Shown piece by piece: positions 12,052-21,619 of a stretch of DNA of 64,000 nucleotides. A model generated the notes under the pieces. The model was not told the origin of the DNA, made no database searches, and worked only from the letters and a program-made list of their open reading frames with translations. The stretch covers positions 141,774,001 through 141,838,000 of the forward strand of contig CM077670.1 of NCBI GenBank assembly GCA_039707655.1, written 5' to 3'. The first letter of the stretch is position 1, and each line of letters opens with the position of its first letter. Made by a program: the position numbers and the translations under genes. The DNA comes from Elymus sibiricus. Its lineage: Eukaryota; Streptophyta; Magnoliopsida; Poales; Poaceae.

Positions 12052-12669
12052 TGATTGCGTAGAAGCCATTGAAAACTTAAGAAAGCCTTAATTTCGGCAT
12101 CTATTGTTCAACCACTTGATTGGAACCTACCCTTTGAAATTATGTGTGATGATAGTGATTATGCTGTTGGTGTTGTTCTAGGACAAAGAGTTGATAAGTA
12201 ATTGAATGTTATTCATTATGGTAGTAAAACTCTAGGCAGTGCTCAAAGAAACTATGCTACTACCGAGAAAGAATTTTTAGCAGTTGTGTTTGCATGTGAT
12301 AAATTCAGATCTTACATTGTTGATTCTAAAGTAACTATTCACACCGATCTTGCTGCTATTAAATACCTTATGGAAAAGAAAGATGCTAAACCTAGACTTA
12401 TTAGGTGGGTTCTTTTGCTACAAGAATTTGATTTGCATATTATTGATAGAAAGGGGGCTGAGAATCCCGTAGCTAATAATTTGTCTAGAATTGAAAATGT
12501 TCTTGATGACCCACTGCCTATTGATGATAGTTTTCCTGATGAACAATTAGCTATCATAAATGCTTCTTGTAATACTCCTTGGTATGCAGACTATGATAAT
12601 TACATTGTTGCAAAATATATACCACCTAGTTTCGCAGACCAACAAAAGAAAAGTTCTTCTTTGATTTAA
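12052..12669 (+). pseudogene. pol: Athila RNase H
   Basis: After the frameshift the sequence resumes the RT-linked RNase H: DDSDYAVGVVLGQ (about 12148-12186), then a TAA at 12199. It is then open from 12202: [49 protein letters not shown] and [11 protein letters not shown], ending at 12669 through another frameshift at an AAAAG run. RNase H degrades the RNA strand after reverse transcription. At least three lesions make it inactive. Confidence 0.8.
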
Positions 12670-13361
12670 GACATTACTTTTGGGATGACCCACATTTATA
12701 TAAAGAAGGAGTAGATGGTGTTATTAGACGTTGTGTACCTGAGCATGAACAGGAACAAATCCTACGAAAATGTCACTCCGAGGCATACGGAGGACACCAT
12801 GCGGGAGACAGAACTGCACATAAGGTATTGCAATCTGGTTTTTATTGGCCTACTCTTTTCAAAGATGCACGTAAGTTTGTCTTATCTTGTGATGAATGTC
12901 AAAGAATTGGTAATGTTGGTAGATGTCAGGAAATGCCTATGAATTAATCACATGTTATTGAACCATTTGATGTTTGGGAATTTGATTAGATGGGACCTTT
13001 TCCTTCCTCTAATGGGTATACACATATTTTAGTTGCTGTTGATTACATTACTAAGTGGGTAGAAGCTATTCCAACTAGTATTGCTGATCACAACAGTTCT
13101 ATTAATATGCATGAAGAAGTTAAATTTCCGAGGTTTGGAGTTCCTAGATATTTGATGACTGATGGTGGTTCACATTTTATTCATGGTGCTTTCTGTAAAT
13201 TGCTTGCTAAATATGATGTTAATCATAGAATTGCATCTCCATATCATCCTCAGTCTAGTGGTCCAGTTGAATTAACTAATAGAGAAATAAAATTAATTTT
13301 TCAAAAGACCGTTAATAGATCTAGAAAGAATTGGTCTCAGAAACTTGATGATGCACTATGG
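12670..13361 (+). pseudogene. pol: Athila integrase, N-terminal and core parts, split by insertion
   Basis: The zinc-binding domain is recognisable (CHSEAYGGHHAGDRTAHKVL, then CDECQ, about 12769-12903). TAA at 12945 and TAG at 12987, directly after the first catalytic Asp, interrupt it. The core then reads MGPFPSSNGYTHILVAVDYI, with the second Asp at 13161 (TDGGSHF) and Glu at 13269 (GPVEL). That spacing is exactly DD35E. The frame is cut at 13361, where a 6.9-kb minus-oriented element has inserted; the C-terminus continues at 20235. Confidence 0.85.
13357..13361. repeat. target site duplication TATGG (left)
   Basis: TATGG directly precedes the LTR start TGTCCGTG at 13362 and recurs at 20230-20234 right after the other LTR end. 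Removing one copy plus the element rejoins the Athila integrase reading. Confidence 0.92.
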
Positions 13362-13853
13362 TGTCCGTGTAAAAACCAGCAGACCTCGGGGTAGGGGGTC
13401 CCGAGCTGTGGATCTTGGATCGGTGGTAACAGAGACAATGGAGACGATGTTTACCCAGGTTCGGGCCCTCTTAATGGAGGTAAAACCCTATGTCCTGCTT
13501 CTGTTTATATTGATGGAGGTGTAACATGTACAGAGTTGATCTACCTCGAGATCGTAATATGAGTCTAACTTCTAGGGCTAGGTGAGCAATATTGCGTTGT
13601 TCCCCCTCTACGGGCTAAACCCTATGGCTTATATACACACCAGGGAGGGTATCTAGGGTTACAAGGTCGGTATCTAGGAGTAAGACGGCTGGACAAATCT
13701 TGAAGTATACAACAAGTCTTTGGTAGAGACAACCTCGATCACGTCTCCCATGTGTGGCCTCCAGAGTCCATCTTGATCACGTACAGAGGCATATCGGCCC
13801 AACCGAGGAGACGGGCTGGCTAGGTTAGCACCCCCTAATCCAGGACACCGTCA
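13362..13853 (-). repeat. 3' LTR of the pol-less Tat element
   Basis: 492 bp. On the minus strand it begins TGACGGTGTCCTGG at 13853 and ends ACACGGACA at 13362. The paired LTR is 19738-20229. The internal side has a purine-rich GTTCGGGGGCTAC (minus, 13854-13866), suitable as polypurine tract. It contains TATATAAG at 13628-13635 (minus) and the shared Tat motif at 13450-13467 (minus). Confidence 0.9.
13628..13635 (-). promoter_or_regulatory. TATA box in the 3' LTR copy
   Basis: TATATAAG on the minus strand, followed downstream by the CCATAGGGTTTAGCCC region; identical in the partner LTR. Confidence 0.6.
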
Positions 13854-14442
13854 GTAGCCCCCGAACTGGTCTTCTACGCCGAGGACAACTTTCAACAAAC
13901 ATCACTTCGGATCCGGAGTCCTCGGCTTGACCGACGAGTTCCACTTTGCATTTCGGATTCTCTTAATGGAGCATCAACATCCGTGGTCCAACCGAGTTTG
14001 TACCCTACCCGAGGTGGGTAGGTATCTTAGCCTCGAAGACTGGTCGTGCAGGTATGAACAATCCAATCCTGCCTGACAACTTTATCGGCGAGGCTCACCC
14101 CATGACAGGTCGAGCGGTTACTACCTCCTCAAATCGTGGTTCGAGGCAGCCTGTTTACTGGCACGTCCCTTCAAGGCAGAGATCGTGCCCGCTTCCTTAG
14201 GGATATCATCAAGATCTTGTTTCCCCCCATATGTTTCAACGGCATTTTTGATAGCAACCGCTAATTTATCGGCGCAGCGGGGGGGGGGACTCTTGGCCTT
14301 TCATAGGCCTATAAGAGCAAAGGGGAGAATATCGCGATAGCCCACGCTCCCATCCTTCCCCCACTGTTGCTTCGTCTATCTCCAGCGTCCAGATCCAACC
14401 AGCGCGCCTTTCCCTTTCGCGAGCCCAACTCCTCAACCAGCC

Positions 14443-17400
14443 ATGGCCGACACCCTCAAGGGACACTGGGACGGCTGCATCGTGACAGCTGCGACCATCG
14501 CCGAGCTACGCGACGCGGGGTATCTGGCCCCCGCCATTGCCGCCCCTGCTCGAGCGGCCGGCCAGCTGGTGCCCGCTCCCAACGCCAGGGAGCGGGTGGT
14601 CTTCGTCCCCCACCTCATCCGAGGCCTGGGGTTCCTGCCGCACCCCTTCGTGCGCGGGGTAATGTTCTATTACGGGTTAGATTTCCACCACCTGGCCCCT
14701 AATTTCGTTCTCCACCTCACCGCCTTCATCACAGTCTGCGAGGCCTTCCTCCGCTGTGAGCCGCACTTCGGCTTATGGCTGAAGCTCTTCGGGATCAAAC
14801 CAAAGTCAAGTGGCTCGGATCTCGCGGAGTGCGGAGGGGCCATGATCAGCAAGAACTAGGGGGCCACCTGGTTCAAGGGCACCTTCATCGAAACGGTGAA
14901 GGAGTGGCAAAGAGAGTGGTTCTACATCACCGAGCCATTTGCCCCTGGTCAAACCGAAGTCCCGGCCTTCTCGGCCGGGCCTCCCAAGAAACTCAAGTCC
15001 TGGAAGGAGAAGGGCATTGCTTGGGGGAAGCCAGAAGAGGTGGAGACCCTGATCGACAGGATCCTGTGGTGGTCCACAACGGGGAAGGTTGAGCTGGCCG
15101 ACGTCATAAATGTCATGCTCAACCGCCGTATACTTCCTCTCCAACTTCGGGCTACCCCGATGTGATCACAAAAGCCCGAGGACATGGACACCATCAACAC
15201 CTTCTTCCGCTCCACCTTGGCTGCCATGTGGTCGAAGCTCATGAAGCTGGCCAAGGACAAAATCCCCAAGGCGGGGGAGGACCGCGGCCTCGAGCACGGC
15301 TATGAGGCCCCCCCCCGGTGCGTGGTTGCGCCCTTCAATCTTTGTTTTCTGCTCATTGCGCCGAGGAATAAAGTTTTTACTCGAACCGCCGTGTTTTGAC
15401 ATTTTTGCAGAAGTGGCTGGCCTGGGTACAAGGGGTACGATGCCCGGCCCCACTGCCAGAGCAGCCCCCAACTCCCCTGCTCTCAGCGCTTCTAACCGAG
15501 GAGCCGCATGTGGTGGCCTCCAAAGGGACGAAGTCCCAGACGGGGAGATCAAGTGCTCGGACCCGGGGGACTTTGGTCACCTGGTCAGAAGAGACCCACA
15601 CCTCCGCCGCTCAAGACGGCGGCGCCGAGGAGGGTGAGGAGGAGGAGGTTCCCCCTCCGAAGGGGAAGAGGTCAGCGTTGGAAGACGCCGACGTGGATAT
15701 GCCACCAAAGGGCCCAAAGAGGCCGAGGCGAGCCTCATCCGAGGCCGCCAACAAGTCATCGGAGAGGGCCGAGCTCTCCGGTGACTCCGAGGAAGATCTC
15801 CTCACCATGGGGAGGAAGAAACCAGCACCCCGAGGGTAAGTCCTTGTCCTTGTCCTCCTTCCCTGAGTCATTTTTCAGCAAGGGAAATCTTTACAGAAGC
15901 AATCTTTCACATGCAGTCCGCCGAGGGTAATCCCTAACAGCTCTTCAAGCGGGCTGCCATCCGCCAGCGGGACTCCAAAGCCCGCCGCTTCTCCCCCGAA
16001 GCATAATGGGCTAGGGGAGGCGACATCCACCTTGGTCCCCGACGTCGACTTGACGGGGGCCAACGAGGTGGCGACCATGGCCGAGGTCAACACCTCGGCC
16101 CAACAAGACCCGGGGACGGAGCGCCCCAAGGTCATCGAAGAAGGGTTGGGCCAGTCATTGGCCCAGCCGACGTCTACCTCGGCTCCACCACACCAGGCGG
16201 AGGCTGCTCGGGTGGATACACCCGAGGTCATCCCTTCACCCCAGGCTACTGCCCAAGGACGGAACGGCGCGGGGTAGACCGAGGAGGTGAAGGAGGCCCT
16301 AAAGGGCTCTTCCATCAAGGAGGAGCACCGTGCCTTGATAGGCACGGCGCTGGAAGGCTACCGGTCCGCAGGGGCCGGCCTGCACGAGGTTTTCAAGAAC
16401 CTCGTAGCAGGTTTCGAGGTATGCCTTCTGCGCAATCCATTTGTTTGTTTAAGCTGTTTGTTTTTTGAATTTTGTCCGAGGACATAAAAGTATAGCCTTC
16501 TAAATGGCTTAATGAGTGAGTAGCCCCCGAGTCTGAAGTCGGTTTCAAGAAATCGGCATCGGGGTCGCTTGATTAAATAGGAGCCCTTGAAGTAGCCCCC
16601 AGGGCGTTGCTTGAAGCAGTCGTCCTGGAGCCTTGTAGTGATCTTAACTATTCCCTTTCTAATAAGGATGTGTTTTGTTCCAGGTTGCGACCTCGGTTCC
16701 GGACTCCATCTCCGAAGAGATGGCGGAGATGAACCGGAAACTTGAGCAATCTCAAGGTAAGCAAGTTGAAACTTGCCTTGTATTTTGGATGAAGAGGTAT
16801 ATATGAAAGAAAACAACTAAGGCCGAACTGTATTGACAGCGGAGTTGGAGACGCTCAAGGCCGAGCTCGAAAGGGCTCGAAAGGAGGTACGGCAGCAGGA
16901 AGCTGCTGCCGCCGCGGCCGAGAAGGCCCGGGCTGCCGAGAGGGCAGCCGGGGATAAGCACCAGACTCGGGTGCTAGAGGTCGAGGAGACCCTAAAGGGC
17001 GTGTTCGAAGCACGCGACAAACTTCAGGAGGAGGGGCAGTGGACGAAGGAGGAGCTCGAGAAGCTTCAACGTGCCCACTCCGAGCTCAAGACCTCAGCTC
17101 GAGCGGACCTCGAGGTGCTCCAGCAAGTGGAGCAAATCGCCTCGGGTAAGATATTTTTGTTGCAGTGTACGTTTGGCAACAAAGGGTGTGTCAAGATCAC
17201 CCAGTTATAGCATTCCGCAGAGGTCTTTGAGAATCTCCCGCAGAGCGCGGCGGATGCGGTGGCATACTTTGGCCAGCTAGTGGGTCATGAGGCGGAGATG
17301 GCCTTCTGGGGGCAGTTTCCAGGGTCGCCGTCCGCACAGCTGCTGAATCATCAAGTGAAGCAGCTGGTGGAATTGTTTCGCATGACGAGACCGGCGCTCT

Positions 17401-17735
17401 AGGACCTCTGCGTCGCTCTGTGGCCTGCCGAAGCCATGCTGAAGAGCCTCTTCGGCCTGACGGCCCGTCTCTGAGATGCCGTGCCCTACGTGGATCACTA
17501 GAAAAGGTCCGCGTGCTTCGAAGGGGCGCGGAGGGCATATGCTTGCGTGAAGACTCACTTCCGCAAGGTTGATGCGGAGACATGTGTCGCGAGCCCCCTG
17601 CCGACAAGCCGCGGACCGCTGAGCAGTTCTTCACCAAGGTGGAGGCGGGAGCTCGGACCACCGAGGCCATGTGCCCCAAAGACACTCTGTATTTTCAGAT
17701 GATACTTCGAAATGCCGGGGTGTACAATGTAAATG
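14443..17735 (+). pseudogene. antisense multi-exon gene of the pol-less element ('gypsy-type transposase' domain plus coiled coil)
   Basis: ATG at 14443 has a good context (CCATGGC) and opens MADTLKGHWDGC. The protein matches the Tat antisense-ORF family: HLIRGLGFLPHPFVRGVMFY, then DFHHLAPNFVLHLTAFITV. In-frame stops TAG (14857) and TGA (15163) break the domain, but the same frame continues on both sides. Splice sites suggest exons 14443-15317, 15411-15835, 15917-16418, 16684-16756, 16840-17145 and 17221 to about 17735. All five introns are GT...AG, with GTAAGT, GTATGC, GTAAGC and similar donors. Middle exons are Pro/Glu/Lys-rich. The fifth encodes a coiled coil (AELETLKAELERARKEVRQQ). The last has two or three stops. 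Function is unknown; it lies on the strand opposite to the element RNA. Confidence 0.72.
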
Positions 17736-17737
17736 CT

Positions 17738-19204
17738 TTATCTTTTGTTGAATGAAAATGGCTTAAGATTCCATGTGTGTTGTGTGACACGGGTGAGGTC
17801 ATCAGCGTCCGGAGGTCGGAAATATGTGCCCTGGAAGTTTGCTCGAAAAGCGTCTTCTAGGGCCTCCCAGCTGCCGATAGAGTGAGGAGGGAGGCTGTTA
17901 AGCCAATGCCTCGCCGGCCCCTTTAGCTTGAGCGGCAAGTATTTAATGGCATGGAGGTTATCTCCATTGGCCATGTGTATATGCAGGAGGAAATCCTCGA
18001 TCCAAACTGCTGGGTCCGTGGTACCATCGTATGATTCTATGTTGATGGGTTTAAACCCTTCCGGGAACTGATGTTCCATCACCCTGTCTGTGAAGCAGAT
18101 CGGGTGGGCCGGACCTCGGGACCGAGGAGCATCTCGTCGTAGGTCGGGGGAGAGTCGTGAGTAGGCTTGATCTCGGGCACGGCCGTTCCTGTCCATCCAG
18201 GCATCGTAGCCGTCGGGCCCGGCGGGCGCACATCCCCTTGACCCGTAGATGGACCGAGGGGGAGCCCTATTTTCCTCAATACGACGTCTAGCATCGTGAG
18301 GATCCAGGTAGTCCACAGGGTCTTTGCCATGATGGCGTGGAGATGGCCATTCACCGTGGTCTTCTCGTCTTGGCCTGTACCGGCCTCTAGGGGGCCGATC
18401 GAGGTCGTCAGCGAGCTCTTCGTCGAACTCCGGTAAAAGGCGCCTGCGTGGGTATGATTTTTGCGCATTATGGCATCGGTTCTCCATATCTTACTCGGCA
18501 GAGAGCACTTCAACCCATATTTGATTTAGCGCATCGGTATTTTCCTGTAGCTGTTGCTGCTTGCGCTTTAAGCTCCGGGTCGTCGCAATGAGGCATCGCC
18601 GGAAGCATTCTTGTTCAAAGGGGTCCTCGGGGACAATGTAATCCTCGGTACCGAGGCTCTCGTCCTCCTCGGATTCCGGCATGTAGTTGTCGTCGGCCCC
18701 TTCAAAGAGGTCATCGGGATCTGAGTCTCCAAGAGGTCGGTCTGGTGTGCCGTTCCTTACTGGGGAGGCTTGAACTTCCTCCTCATGGTTATCGGCGTCG
18801 CCGTCCTCTGCGTGGCCATTATTGGCTGTCGCATCATTGCCACTAGGTTCCCCATTATTGCCCCTTCGGCGCCTTCGCCGGCATCTTGGAGGAGATTTCG
18901 GGGTGTCCACCAAGTAGACATCGTAGGTGGACGTGGCGGTCCACCTGCCCGTGTTTACCGGGGGCAAGGTGTTCTCGATGGGGCCATCGGCATCCTCCTC
19001 CATGTCTGAGGGTTCGCCATAGTCCAACACGTCGGTTAAATCATCGATCGTGGCGACTAGGTGGGTGGTGGGTGGGATGTAAATTTCCCTATCGTCGGCT
19101 TTAAGGCCGATCTGATTGTAAACCGAAGTCTTGCCGTCCGAGATGGACATACTCCGGATGCGGTCAAGCATCTCATTGAGGTGAGATAACTCTTCGGGAT
19201 TCAT
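17738..19204 (-). pseudogene. gag: gag of the pol-less Tat element, truncated
   Basis: Open 19204-18491 (MNPEELSHLNEMLDRIRSMS, then an acidic region and a Gln-rich end). An in-frame TAA separates this from 18487-17738. The second part has a basic Arg/Pro-rich stretch and then the retrotransposon gag core (GTTDPAVWIEDFLLHIHMAN; AIKYLPLKLKGPARHWLNSL; FQGTYFRPPDADDLTRV). Directly after DLTRVTQ, at about 17783, the reading leaves gag and enters what reads as the 3' end of the antisense gene. The rest of gag and all of pol are therefore missing at one point, and no zinc knuckle remains. Gag would form the virus-like particle. Confidence 0.8.
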
Positions 19205-19228
19205 GGATGCGCCATAGGAAGGGCTGAT

Positions 19229-19693
19229 TCAAAGTACACCCGGCGTGTGACCAGATGCGTCTTCGGAGCGGCGGGAGTCTGAACATAGTTCCGGGTTCCG
19301 TGCCGGAATCAATCTTGGCACCGGTGCAATTTCAGGGGTGGGAGCCGGATCCATCTCCGGACTGGCGATCAGGGAGAGACTGGCCGGAGTAGTGGTGTCA
19401 GGGGTCTCAAGAGGCGCCGTAACAGAGTCCGGCACCGAAGTCGAGCCTTCGGAACCGGCCGAGCTCTCGATTCGGCTGGGAGTCCATCCCGATAAGATGA
19501 GTTCACCACGGGAATCTGAAGTGTACTCGAGGCCGCCGAAAGTCACGATCCGACCTGGAGCATAGTTCTCGACAGAGGTCAGGTGAACCGTCGAGTCGGC
19601 GCAAAATACCATGCTGCCGAAGACGAAAAGCTGGCCGGGGGCGTAAACATCCCCGCAGCTGTTTGTGCAGTTGATCTGCAGGTGAGCCATCAA
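19229..19693 (-). CDS. leader ORF upstream of gag in the pol-less Tat element
   Basis: A 154-codon ORF starts MMAHLQINCTNSCGDVYAPG about 26 bases downstream of the primer-binding site. It is in the same frame as the gag ORF at 19204, separated only by a stop at 19229-19231. It could be the original gag N-terminus or a separate leader protein. The second half is Thr/Pro/Ser-rich without recognisable domain. I know of no defined function. Confidence 0.5.
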   Translation of the reverse strand: MMAHLQINCTNSCGDVYAPGQLFVFGSMVFCADSTVHLTSVENYAPGRIVTFGGLEYTSDSRGELILSGWTPSRIESSAGSEGSTSVPDSVTAPLETPDTTTPASLSLIASPEMDPAPTPEIAPVPRLIPARNPELCSDSRRSEDASGHTPGVL

Positions 19694-19718
19694 TCCTTCT
19701 GGTGATCACGCAGCGGAA

Positions 19719-19736
19719 CTCTCAATGAAAGCACCA
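19719..19736 (-). promoter_or_regulatory. primer-binding site of the pol-less Tat element
   Basis: TGGTGCTTTCATTGAGAG on the minus strand, one base after the LTR end at 19738. The leading TGG pairs with the CCA end of a tRNA. I do not assign the tRNA species. Confidence 0.75.
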
Positions 19737-19737
19737 G

Positions 19738-20229
19738 TGTCGGTGTAAAAACAGGCAGACCTCGGGGTAGGGGGTCCCGAGCTGTGGATCTTGGATCGGT
19801 GATAACAGAGACAATGGAGACGATGTTTACCCAGGTTCGGGCCCTCTTAATGGAGTTAAAACCCTACGTCCTACTTCTGTTTATATTGATGGAGGTGTAA
19901 CAAGTACAGAGTTGATCTACCTCGAGATCGTAATATGAGTCTAACTTCTAGGGCTAGGTGAGCAATATTGCGTTGTTCCCCCTCTACGGGCTAAACCCTA
20001 TGGCTTATATACACACCAGGAAGGGTATCTAGGGTTAGAAGGTCGGTATCTAGGAGTAAGACGGCTGGACAAATCTTGAAGTATACTACAAGTCTTCGGT
20101 AGAGACAGCCTCGATCACGTCTCCCGTGTGTGGCCTCCAGAGTCCATCTTGATCACGCACAAAGGCATATCGGCCCAACCGAGGAGACGGGCCGGCTAGG
20201 TTAGCACCCCCTAATCCAGGACACCGTCA
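19738..20229 (-). repeat. 5' LTR of the pol-less Tat element
   Basis: 492 bp, minus strand, starting TGACGGTGTCCTGG at 20229 and ending ACACCGACA at 19738, next to the primer-binding site. TATATAAG lies at 20004-20011 (minus) and the shared GGCCCGAACCTGGGTAAA at 19826-19843 (minus). It is about 96-97% identical by eye to 13362-13853. Confidence 0.9.
20004..20011 (-). promoter_or_regulatory. TATA box of the 5' LTR of the pol-less Tat element
   Basis: TATATAAG on the minus strand, about 220 bp into the LTR; this fixes the element's transcription direction. Confidence 0.65.
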
Positions 20230-20234
20230 TATGG
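20230..20234. repeat. target site duplication TATGG (right)
   Basis: Second copy of TATGG, directly after the LTR end ...ACCGTCA at 20229. Confidence 0.92.
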
Positions 20235-20768
20235 GCTTACAGAACTACTTATAAAAATCCAATGGGTATGTCTCCATATAAAATGGTCTATGGAAAAGCA
20301 TGTCATTTACCTCTTGAACTAGAACATAAGGCGTATTGGGCAATTAAAGAACTTAATTGTGATTTTAAACTTGCCAGTGAGAAGAGGTTATTTGATATTA
20401 GCTCTCTAGATGAATGGAGAGCACAAGCTTATGAAAATGCCAAGCCGTTTAAAGAAAAAGTTAAAGGAGAATTCAAAAACAGGAATTCAAAGTAGGTGAT
20501 CATGTTCTGTTATACAATTCTCATTTAAGATTCTTTGCAGGAAAGCTTCTCTCTAAATGGGAAGGACCATATATCATCGAAGAAGGTTATCGCTCCGGAG
20601 CCATCAAAAATAAATAACTCCGAAGGCACTAATCCGAGAGTGGTTAATGGTCAAAGAATTAAAAAATATATCTCAGGTACTCCCATTAATGTTGAAACCA
20701 ATATTATTCAAACAATGACACCGGAAGAGCACATAGAAGAAACCTTCCGGAACGCTCCAAAATCCTGA
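20235..20768 (+). pseudogene. pol: Athila integrase, C-terminal part
   Basis: Continues the split integrase: YKNPMGMSPYKMVYGKACHL, LELEHKAYWAIKELNCDFKL and LFDISSLDEWRAQAYENAK. It then shifts frame near 20465-20490, followed by the C-terminal DNA-binding remnant (KLLSKWEGPYIIEEGYRSGA) and an in-frame stop near 20614. The end lies at about 20768 (PEEHIEETFRNAPKS). It belongs to the pseudogene at 12670-13361. Confidence 0.8.
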
Positions 20769-21106
20769 AAAGGAGTAGGTATGTGGTACGGTAAGTGAAC
20801 CAACTCCAAAACTTCCATAAAAGTACTTTCTGTTCGTTTTGGAATATATAAAAAATTAGGAAAATAATAAACAGTCCGAAAAGTGCACGAGGGAGCGACA
20901 AGCCTGGGGGGCGTGCCCTACCCCCAGGGCGCGCCTACCAAGCTTGTGGCTCCCCTGTGGACTTTCCTGACTCCGTTTTTCTCCCATATTACTTGTCCTG
21001 CATGAAAAAAATTCATTATAGATACTCTCAGATGTTTCGACCACCGTATCGTAAGTTTCTCCTTTGTTCTTGTTTCGGGCTGTTTTTCTGTCAGATCTAG
21101 ATCACC
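20769..21106 (+). other. Athila spacer containing an LTR-like segment upstream of the third ORF
   Basis: Bases about 20839-20960 resemble part of the element's own LTR (about 23401-23510). TTTTGGAATATATAAAAAAT is shared, followed after a divergent stretch by AGGGAGCGACAAGCCTGGGG and a CTTGTGGC...CCCCTG segment. The ATG of the next ORF follows about 150 bp later. No coding evidence in the spacer itself. Confidence 0.55.
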
Positions 21107-21619
21107 ATGGCGCCTCCAAGCTCGTCCAAGGACAAGTTCTACGAGAAGGTCATCAACCCATACCTTCCGGAGGTGATGAAACACCCTCAAGCCATTGAGA
21201 TGCATGAGGGGGTGCTTCACATCCGGGACGTTCAAGGGCCCAAGAAGACCGGGAGCGAGAAGGCCAGGCTAGAAGCGGTGGAACAGGAGATGTTCAAGTG
21301 CCAGGGGATGGTGGAGCGCGGACTCAGTGCTAACCACTCCATGATCACGGAATTCATCCGTGAGCACAAGGTGGACACCAAGGATATTGGGGAGGTCATC
21401 TTCAAGCTCAATGACCGGATTGATCATCTTCAGGCCCAAATCTATGATCTACAAAACCAAAATTTTGAGTATGAGGCCAAGTTCAAAGGTATGAGTTTAG
21501 CTGCAAATTTCAGGACTCCGGAAACACGTTCATCCTTTTATGACACGGAGCCTATGCCTTGGAAGACACATGACAAGCCTATCACTTCATCACCACCAGC
21601 AACGAAGAAGGAGACTTGA
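21107..21619 (+). CDS. Athila third ORF (env position), 170-residue coiled-coil protein
   Basis: Intact from ATG 21107 (context CACCATGG) to TGA. It begins MAPPSSSKDKFYEKVINPYL and includes HEGVLHIRDVQGPKKTGSEK, then a heptad-like helix (EVIFKLNDRIDHLQAQIYDL) and a Ser/Pro-rich tail. It lies between integrase and the 3' LTR, the env position of Athila elements. I see no signal peptide and no membrane segment, so it does not look like an envelope protein. Similar short ORFs are common in Triticeae Athila elements; function unknown. It is the only undamaged ORF in this element, and the LTR-like segment upstream could serve as its promoter (inference). Confidence 0.65.
   Translation: MAPPSSSKDKFYEKVINPYLPEVMKHPQAIEMHEGVLHIRDVQGPKKTGSEKARLEAVEQEMFKCQGMVERGLSANHSMITEFIREHKVDTKDIGEVIFKLNDRIDHLQAQIYDLQNQNFEYEAKFKGMSLAANFRTPETRSSFYDTEPMPWKTHDKPITSSPPATKKET

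Larger units (their letters stand above)
13362..20229 (-). mobile_element. pol-less (non-autonomous) Tat-type gypsy element, minus orientation
   Basis: The element is 6868 bp with two 492-bp LTRs (13362-13853 and 19738-20229) and 5-bp TSD TATGG. The transcription direction is minus: the TATA boxes (TATATAAG) read on that strand, the primer-binding site TGGTGCTTTCATTGAGAG lies next to the 19738 LTR, and a purine tract lies next to the 13853 LTR. Inside are a gag region (19693 to about 17784) and an antisense multi-exon gene (14443 to about 17735, + strand). No protease, RT, RNase H or integrase is present, so it would need enzymes from a related element. The LTRs differ at roughly 15 positions by eye. 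Confidence 0.88.
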
